From Asterochloris sp. CNOR1 (lineage: Eukaryota; Chlorophyta; Trebouxiophyceae; Trebouxiales; Trebouxiaceae): a stretch of DNA of 64,000 nucleotides. The notes beneath the pieces are model-generated. The model was not told the DNA's origin and did not search any database. It saw only the letters and a program-made list of their open reading frames with translations. This document shows positions 57,160 through 64,000 of this stretch, piece after piece (position 1 is the stretch's first letter; the number at the start of each line of letters is the position of its first letter). Location of the stretch: assembly GCA_963969365.1 (NCBI GenBank), contig OZ017757.1:1860001-1924000 (forward strand), in the 5' to 3' direction. A program made the translations under genes and the position numbers.

Positions 57160-58662
57160 ATAAGGGCTGCGCTGGTCAGTTTGGTTGTGACAGGCGCTGG
57201 GTGATGCGTGGCAATGAGCTGGCAGTCTGCCGAAGTTGTACAGTACAAGCGTGTATTTTGAAGGCAGGGGACAAGATTAGTAATTACAATGTAAAAAAAC
57301 TGAAAGCCGAAAGGACACCATGTGGCCAATCTGAGGTGGCGGCACGGACAACCATTTTATAGCGGGCCTTGGATGCCGTGATGTGGCCTCACTGTGGAGG
57401 TCAAAGACAAGGCTGATCTGCAGGCGCCTTCGGCTTCAGCTGAAGCCGGCATTTGTCTGCGTCTCTGGCAGCTTGATGTGCCTGATCACTTCTGCCACCA
57501 GATATGCGAGCAGCTTGCATGCAGCTGCCTTTGAACAGCAGGAATAGCAGCCTCAGCAAGGGCAGACCACCTGGCAGGCGGGATGTATGCGCCCATGACT
57601 GTACCAGCACTGCAGGCCCTGAGACACTGCTCCAGTATGCTGGGTAGATCTTACCGGGCTTTACCATGTGGGCCAGTTTCAGCAGCTGGACTGGTCCATG
57701 CAGATATGCAAGCTGAAACAGGGGCGGCTGCCAGCAGCCCTGCGGCCTTGCTTCCTCTCTGCTTCACAAAGGCAGCAGACATTACAGTCGGCCTTGTTTT
57801 AGCAGTCAGCTCTGCAACTTTGAAACAACTGCGAGGCGTGAGCTGCTGCAGCTGGGCAATGATGCTGCTGGACATGACTTGAGAGCCCCTCAGCAGATTC
57901 TTTGGGCCCATATCTCCATAGTGCAAGTGGTGACCCTGTACAGTATCCTTCAACTGCAACAGGAGAGTGCGCAACCGCAGCGTGCCCATCAAATTTGACC
58001 ATGATTTGTGGCTGCCATAGCAGAGGCTGATGAAGTGGTCAAGCCAGCACTTGAACTGACCTTAAGGTGCTAGCTGCTCAATACACGATTAAGTGCTGCG
58101 GCACTTGGGCATTCCAGCAACCCACAGCAGCACTAGGTACTTGTACAGGCTGCGCATATGCTGAGGGAACATGTCAGTCAGAGGGGACAGGACAGGCAAG
58201 GGAGCACAGATTGCTCAAAACCACCTTCCTGCAGGACAGCCGAGGCCCTTCCTTAGGTGCCTGACATTTATCTTTGTCAACAGAGCTGTGCTAGTGGTGT
58301 CATTGTGGGCAGACTAACAACAGGTTTTGCAGTTGCAAGGATGGCTCCCTCAGTGAGGAGTTGCAGCACCTGCTCCAGCAGGCAGCAAGGGCCACCTACA
58401 CCTGCCATCAGATGGGTTCTCCAGGATGTCTGAACATGCGACGAGCTGGCTGAGGTTCGTTGAGCTGTATGTGCTGCTTGGGCAGAAATTCAGCCCTGGA
58501 GAAGCCTATCAGTGCGCCGTTGAGTCCTAGGAGTGCTGGCAAAGTCATTGCCTCCAAAATTCGCCCTTCTGAACACTAGTCTGGTCCAATGAAGTTTTTG
58601 ATCTCTTCAGAAATGGTTCAGAACGCAGCGCAGCTGCGAGCAGCATACCACATGCAGACGGA
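57160..58662. other. Gene-poor stretch
   Basis: Only short open frames. A minus-strand frame at 57992-57651 has helical character (QVMSSSIIAQLQQLTPRS, FKVAELTAKTRP) but no acceptable start or splice context. Nothing else could be supported on either strand. Confidence 0.35.
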
Positions 58663-61600
58663 CTAGCGCGCATTTGAGCGGCTGGAGTCATCATCCAGGG
58701 CTTGCAGCTCATGGTAGAGCTGCTGCAGCCGCTTTCTGCGCTCCACTGTCCTGTGGACAATGCGGGCGCTGCCAGAGGGGATGCGCACAGGCCTGTCTGG
58801 CGTGGTGGCCCGTGCCTCGGCCCGCTGGGCCGTGTGCAGTCGGGGGCCCCCTGCAGCTCCCCTAGAAGAGTTTGCTTGGGCTAGGTGCTAAGCAAGCTGC
58901 TTGTCGGCGAGGGCCAGCTGTCCAGCAGCCCCAAGCGGGCAGCATTGGCGACATCACAAGCGGGCGCCCTGGGGTCGACAGGAGCACTGGTGGCACTTCA
59001 GTCTCCCAAGCAAGCATGGCTGCTTGGGGAATTGGCGTGTGCAGCAGCTTTGAAGCGCATTGGAACAGGGTCTGGGTGCATGGCACCACCCATGCAGGGT
59101 GAGAAAGGCAGCCTGGCTTTGAGCAGCCTCTCAGTCAGGTCCTTGCAGGCACACAGGGCATGTCGCTCACCCAGGCTGCTGCTGGTGGGGCTCTTGCGCA
59201 AGGAGCGCCGGCTGTCTCGCGACAGGCCCGTGGCTGTGCGCGTCAGGCTGCGCCCAGGGGCAGCGCCAGGCTGCGCCTCCCTTGTGCTGCGACTGCTCTG
59301 CTGCTGGTGCAGCATGCGCTGCACGGCGGCCAGGCCTGAGGGGTCGGCGGACCTGCCGCCAGCAAGCAGCTTCGGGTCTGCTGCCCCTTCCTGCAGGGCA
59401 GGCGGAGGGACCCCTGGCGTCCAGGACAGCCAGGCAAGCTAGATGCAAAGCTTGACATCCGCCCTGCATGAGTTTTGAGGCAGTGCCAGTGACGCTGCTC
59501 CATGTGCTCGAAGGGAATGACATGTTTTTGGGCAACTGACTGCTGCTCAGTGTGCTCAGAGGCATCACCACGCCGCCATGCTGTTGGGTTTATGAATGCG
59601 GAGGTGCTGACATGCAAGGAGACAGGCGGCAACTCTCCACATGGTCGGAGGCCCTGACACACTGCCAGGGAGGCGGCTGCTGTGCCGGCTGGCTCCAGCA
59701 GACCCACCTGAAGGTCCTGCCTGGCAGCTGCAAAGCCGCTGTGGATGCCCCGCATGGTGTCCTGCACGGCTGCAAGCTGATGGCGGAGCTGTGCCTCAAT
59801 GTGCTCAGCTGAAGCAGCAGGCTGGACAGCTCTGCCACCTAAGTCCTGGGGATGCCTGCAGCAATGTTGCTGAGGCTGCCCTGCTTGTTGATGGTCAAGC
59901 TGCCAACTTTGCTTTGGGGCAATGGTCTGTGCCTCACAATAGCCAGTGCTTGGCATGAGGACCACACACACCTAGCGAGGGGAAGCAGTGGAAAAGCCGC
60001 ATGACTAGCTACCACAGCATCCAGTTCTCCCGTGACAAAGTGCTGCTGAAGAGGAGTGCTGTCTGCCATGGGGAACTGCGCAGCACGCTGCTCACACCTG
60101 CTGCTGGCTGGATCCTGCTCTGCGGATGCAGGCGCATGCGGCTCTGCAGGTTGTGTGGCCTGCTGCCTGCCGGTGCCCGCCTGGTGCTGCACACTGCTTA
60201 AAGGGCCAGTCTGGCCTGTGCTGGCAGAAAGCAGCTCCTGCCTCAGAATGTCCAGCTGCGGCAGCCGGCACTGCAGCCTGAGGGTGGTGCACATGTGCTT
60301 TGCAGTGGCTGCTGACCTGTACAGTCCAGGGCATGGCAGGCCAAAAGGCTGCAGAGCTGGGTCCAGGCAGCGACCTCAGATCATAATACCCAGTAGCAGC
60401 AACAAGCAGTGCAGCCAGCTAGCTGCAATTGAGCAAGCCAGCAGATAGCCTGGCCCAGCCAGAACGCAGGAGCGAAGGTCGCACCTTGTCCTCTGCACGG
60501 GACAGGGAGTCCAGCCCGTTGTTGACCTCTTGGTCAACTTGCCGCTGCATGCTCTCCAGCGCCCGTAGAGCCTGCAGTCAGCCATGTGCCAGGCCTGATG
60601 GAGAGAATGGAAGCCATGAAGCTCCAGCAGATGCCGCCTGGCCCCCTTGATGAGCATCTCGTGTGCTGAGCGCTGCCCATGTCATGCCCAACCAACGTCA
60701 TGCCCGGCACCACGCTGGCCAGCAGCATGTCAGGCGCTTCAAATGGCAGGCAGTAGTCCGGGCCGCAGACGGGTTGGCAGAGCAGCACAACCTGGGGGCG
60801 CACCTTTGCCCTGTCTGCGTCCATTGGGTGTGCCTCAGTGCTCCGCCTGGCTGCATCAAGGCTGGCTGCAAAGGCAGCACGCTCAGCAGACAGGTTGCTC
60901 AGCTCCTGGTGGTAGGCCCTCTGCAGGCTGTCCATAGCCTACACAACAAGGGCAGGAAGGTCTCTGTTGATGATGCAACTTGGGCAGACGTAAGGCACAG
61001 GCCTGCTCACGCAGCCAGAACTGGGGCCTTCCCAACCCAGCCAACAATAATCCCCCCTGCAGATGTCCCTTCCAGACACAGCTGTCCCTGAGTGTGGTGC
61101 ATGCAAGCCAAAGCCCTGTCGGTGCTGTGAGACACACTGGGTGAAAGGCCCTCTGCTGTCCATAGCCTATGCATTCGGGAGACACTGCACACATGGCAGA
61201 AGTGCAGTGCGCTGTCGCGTCGTCCTGCGGCAGACAGGGAAAGGGGAGGGAGGGAGGGAGGGGGGAGGGTGGGGAGGGGGGAGGGGGGAGGGGGGGGAGG
61301 GAGGGCAGGGAAAACAGCAGCACAGCAGCTGAGATCTGTGCTGCGCAGCCTTCCAGCAAGCACCATGAGCGTCTGCGCTTTGTGCCGCTGGAGCCCCACC
61401 TCGCCAGCACATACTGTAGGGCATCCTTCAATTTACGCATGCTGCAGAGCGCTTGCGCACTGGATGCACCGGAACCAAACATCATCCAGGGGCCACCAGC
61501 CCACCTTGAGCGTCCGTGCACTGCGCCGCTGGTCCGCTCGCGAGACACGCCCCGCCAGCACAGACTGCAGCGCGTCCTCCACGCCCTGCAGCCGGGCGTG

Positions 61601-63318
61601 CACCTGGGGCAGGGCCGCCTCGGGGCCCAGCCCCTGCTCTGCCAGGCAGTGCTGCACAGCCCTGTCCATCTTGGCCATCACACGCTTCTCCAGGCTGTCA
61701 AGCCGCTCCTGCAGGGGCACATTGAGAGATCAGCCTGGGTGCTTGCCACAGATGCCTGCGCCCCGCCTGCAGGCTGCCAGGCGCTACTACAGGAGCACAT
61801 GTAGTGATCAAACTGCATGTTTGTCGCTGTCAAGGCCTTGAGCGTGAGCAGAGTGTCTGCCTTCCTCTGCAAGCTGCCTGTGAGCTTGCATACAGCAGAG
61901 GAGTACAGTGTTGCTGACAGTGTCTGTGTGCAGAGCCCATCAGCGGGTGCAATGGTGCAGCACTACCAAACCTGTTTGGCAAGGATTGCTGCAATGGCTT
62001 GTTCGCGCATTTTGCATTGATGCAGGGGCACATGCATGTCGGTCGCCCGTGTGCCTGCCCCTTCACCAAGTCAGGTGGCGCAGCAGTGCCCAAACGTCCC
62101 TGCCTGCTCAGCTGCAAAGCAAGCAGGCGAGGCTCGTCGCTACATTTTTCTCCTGACCAGCCACCTACTTCTGCCTCACCGAGATTGGCACATGCTCTGC
62201 TGGCTAGCCCATATGCCCAGCGCTTCATGTTGTCTGTTGGTGCAGCAGTGCCAGATGACCCTGCTCCACACGGCGGTTACCCATGCCGCTGCACAGCAAG
62301 GGTGGCCTACCTTTATGAGTTTCTCTTGGTCGGCTGCCCACTTCATCCGCGCAGCCTCACTGGGAGGGGCTGCAGACTCTAGCGCACCGACTCGCCTGGC
62401 GATTTCAGTAAAGGCCTTCTTGCTAAAGCTGCTGTTCTCCTCGCTGAAGGACTGGCTGCACTTGATGAGCCGCCCAGCATTCATGACCTGAGTGGGCAGG
62501 CCCGAAGCAGTGAGCCTAGGAAGTGCGCATCAGTGCTCAGGCATAACCAAAGCACTTTGCATGTCTCTCATGCGGTGCTGGGATGGCTGCACTTGATGAG
62601 CTGCCCAGCATTGAGCACCTGAGAGGGCAGGCACATGGCAGCGAGTTGATGTGGAAGGTTTTGTGTGCAGTGCAAGAGCTCAGTGTCAGCCTCCCTCAGC
62701 CTGGGTAGTCTGCATGAGAGCTGGGGCACAGTAAACAGAGCTTTGCAGGGTGAGGACTGCCTGCACTTGAAAAGCTGCTTCATGTAGAGCCCCTGAGCAG
62801 GTAGGCATGATCAATCTCATGTTGTATTTGCACCGCAGAAGGCCATAGATTTGGCCACGGCTGTGGCTTTGCATGGAGGATTACCAAGCACAGCAATTGA
62901 TCATGTCACCCCGTCTGCAACAAGCATAGTGCATGTCTCTAATTACGCTGTGAAAAATCCACTTGCCTTCTCCTCCAGCGCCCTTGCTGCCGCTGCATTG
63001 GCCTGTATGCGATCGTCAAAGGACTGCACTGTGAGGCAGGCATTGGTGAGCCTCTCCAGCTGAGACTCCAGGTAGCTGATGTATGAGGACCGGTCAGTGA
63101 GCAATTTGTCTGGCTGGATGTTTTCTGCATCCTACAGGGATGAGCCGACCACTGAAAGGTGGCACAAAGTACTTCTGGTGCCCTTGAAAAGAGCTGAAGC
63201 GGCCATGAATAATGTGCTGAGTGTGGCTTACCCTTGAGTTAAGATAGCTGGCGTCACGAGAGTGCTGCTGTGCCTTAGCATGCCGGACACAGTACGAGTT
63301 GCCTCTGTGGGCCAGCAT
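58663..63318 (-). CDS. Coiled-coil protein of unknown function
   Basis: Ten exons in phase: 63318-63232, 63131-62967, 62487-62311, 61708-61505, 60938-60804, 60571-60485, 60270-60098, 59831-59708, 59390-59171 and 58850-58663, giving 519 residues. Most exons encode heptad-like helices: SYISYLESQLERLTNACL, FTEIARRVGALES, ERLDSLEKRVMAKMDRAV, LQRAYHQELSNLSAERAA, LRALESMQRQVDQEVNN, HIEAQLRHQLAAVQDTM. The last third turns basic and Ser-rich (SLTRTATGLSRDSRRSLRKS), then ends with a short coil RRKRLQQLYHELQALDDD. This looks like a cytoskeletal or scaffolding protein; no named family is recognised. The exon 2 donor is GC (AAG/GCAAGT), needed to keep phase with exon 3. The start at 63318 rests on phase and donor quality. 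It diverges from YOS1 by 214 bp. Confidence 0.8.
61146..61176 (-). repeat. Exon echo of coiled-coil gene exon 5 start
   Basis: Copy of the exon 5 acceptor edge (60915-60945). Plus-strand shared words: GGCCCTCTGC and TGTCCATAGCCTA. Confidence 0.82.
61236..61314 (+). repeat. Long G-rich purine tract in an intron
   Basis: About 79 bp, almost entirely G and A, with more than ten G-runs of three or more, in an intron of the minus-strand coiled-coil gene. The transcript would carry a C/T-rich tract; the plus DNA strand could form G-quadruplexes. Confidence 0.92.
62578..62805 (-). repeat. Two exon echoes of coiled-coil gene exon 3 start
   Basis: Copies at 62578-62636 and 62756-62805 of the exon 3 acceptor edge (62449-62505). 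Plus-strand real CTGCACTTGATGAGCCGCCC; copy 1 CTGCACTTGATGAGCTGCCC, still followed by an acceptor; copy 2 CTGCACTTGAAAAGCTGC. Decay increases with distance. Confidence 0.9.
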
Positions 63319-63532
63319 GAAAACAATGCTGTTATGGCGAGACTACAATTGACTCATCAGCTGCAGAGCCGAAGCAGCAGCACGTCCAGCCTCTAAGTGA
63401 TTGGATTGCATCTACACTGGTCACTGTTCTGGGCTTCATGAACTGGTGTGGTCAAAGCTTGTGGTCAACAGCGGATGCCAAACGCGCGTCTGATCAGCCA
63501 GCAACAATTCTGATGTACATGGGGGAACTGCC

Positions 63533-63989
63533 ATGACAATTTGGACGCTGTTGCAGGTTTGTGGTCAGCTGCAGGTGCTGAGCTGCGCAGGTTGCTCGCT
63601 GATTGGCTTACTGTGTGATTCAGGCATGCCTGCTCATGGTGAATGGAGTGGCAGTCCTCAATAATGAACGCTTCCTGGAACCATGTAAGCAGGCTTTGCA
63701 GTAGCACCAGTTGACACCATCTGGCCACACAGCAACACTCTCCCTGTACAGATGGCTTGGGATACTCCAGGCTTGGAGGCAGCAACACAATGGACGATGG
63801 TGCAAAAGGCTTGAGGGCTCAGATCATTGGTGCCTTGCACGCAGTGGCATACCTTCGAGGTGTGCTTCTCTTGAGCTTGTGCAGACAAGCCCGTGGCTCG
63901 GGCCATACTTGACAAGTGTGCTGCTGTATGCAGTGCCGCTGATTGGGGTCAACATGCTGGTGATCTTCCTCAAGCTGTTGGTTGGCTGA
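63533..63989 (+). CDS. YOS1: YOS1/IER3IP1 small ER-Golgi transport protein
   Basis: Small membrane protein of the early secretory pathway; yeast Yos1 works with Yip1 and Yif1 in ER-to-Golgi vesicle transport. Four exons in phase, 63533-63556, 63624-63684, 63752-63859 and 63934-63989, give 82 residues, exactly family size. The match covers the whole length: MTIWTLLQACLLMVNGVAVL then NNERFLEPYGLGY (compare plant MGFWTLLEGFLLLANALAIL and NEDRFL), a Gly-rich loop, GLRAQIIGALHAVAYLR (compare SLKGQIVGLIHACQYLR), and the second membrane helix VPLIGVNMLVIFLKLLVG. The first exon is only 24 nt, which is why the gene is easily missed. It is divergent from the coiled-coil gene. Confidence 0.96.
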
Positions 63990-64000
63990 ATCTCCTGACA

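Noticed and set aside
57651-57992. Helical-looking minus-strand frame as a gene
   Set aside because: No consistent start, acceptor or neighbouring exon could be found, and the opposite strand is open as well.
58430-58620. Possible remnant of a mobile element (frame containing WLRFVELYVLLGQKFSPGEAY)
   Set aside because: No terminal repeats, target-site duplication, poly(A) tail or recognisable reverse-transcriptase or transposase motif. Too short and isolated to support.

Overview
The window is nuclear DNA from a unicellular green alga, most likely a chlorophyte of the Trebouxiophyceae type. This is inferred from gene content and intron style; no rRNA or organelle marker is present to confirm it. 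Genes are dense and heavily split by short spliceosomal introns whose 3' ends almost always read CTGCAG, TTGCAG or similar, and whose donors are mostly GTGAGN. No transposon, virus copy, CRISPR array, tRNA or rRNA was recognised. Exons below were joined by hand using reading-frame phase and family resemblance, with no transcript support.

Layout, left to right: the 3' part of an oxysterol-binding-protein-related gene (+); two small unknown genes and a small secreted Cys-rich gene (-); the nonsense-mediated-decay factor SMG9 (-), head to head with an IBR5-type dual-specificity phosphatase (+); organellar release factor RF1 (-), head to head with the ER-targeting membrane protein TMEM208/SND2 (+); a conserved protein of unknown function (-); a poorly resolved 1.4 kb gap; a 16-exon gene joining FHA, RING, armadillo-like helices and a C-terminal membrane anchor (+); an organellar bTHX small-subunit ribosomal protein (-), head to head with mitochondrial ClpX (+, 15 exons); SAP30BP/HCNGP (-); a CAP59-type GT69 glycosyltransferase (+); a doubtful small gene (-); a GT31 galactosyltransferase (+); an NTF2/SnoaL-like protein, a putatively N-myristoylated Cys4 protein and a 519-residue coiled-coil protein (all -); and YOS1/IER3IP1 (+). 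Strand alternates often, and three head-to-head pairs have start codons only about 30 to 65 bp apart.

The genes are mostly housekeeping: organelle protein synthesis and quality control (RF1, bTHX, ClpX), secretory pathway (TMEM208, YOS1, GT69, GT31, ORP), RNA surveillance and nuclear factors (SMG9, SAP30BP), and signalling (IBR5, FHA-RING-ARM). They do not form one pathway.

The most unusual feature is in the introns. In at least ten genes the intron next to an exon carries one to three decayed, same-orientation copies of that exon's edge, often including the adjacent splice site. I call these exon echoes. They form ladders, for example three copies before ClpX exon 14, two after ClpX exon 11, two before exon 3 of the coiled-coil gene and two before exon 3 of the conserved unknown gene at 16.8-18.6 kb. 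This suggests that introns here grow by repeated local duplication of exon-intron boundaries.
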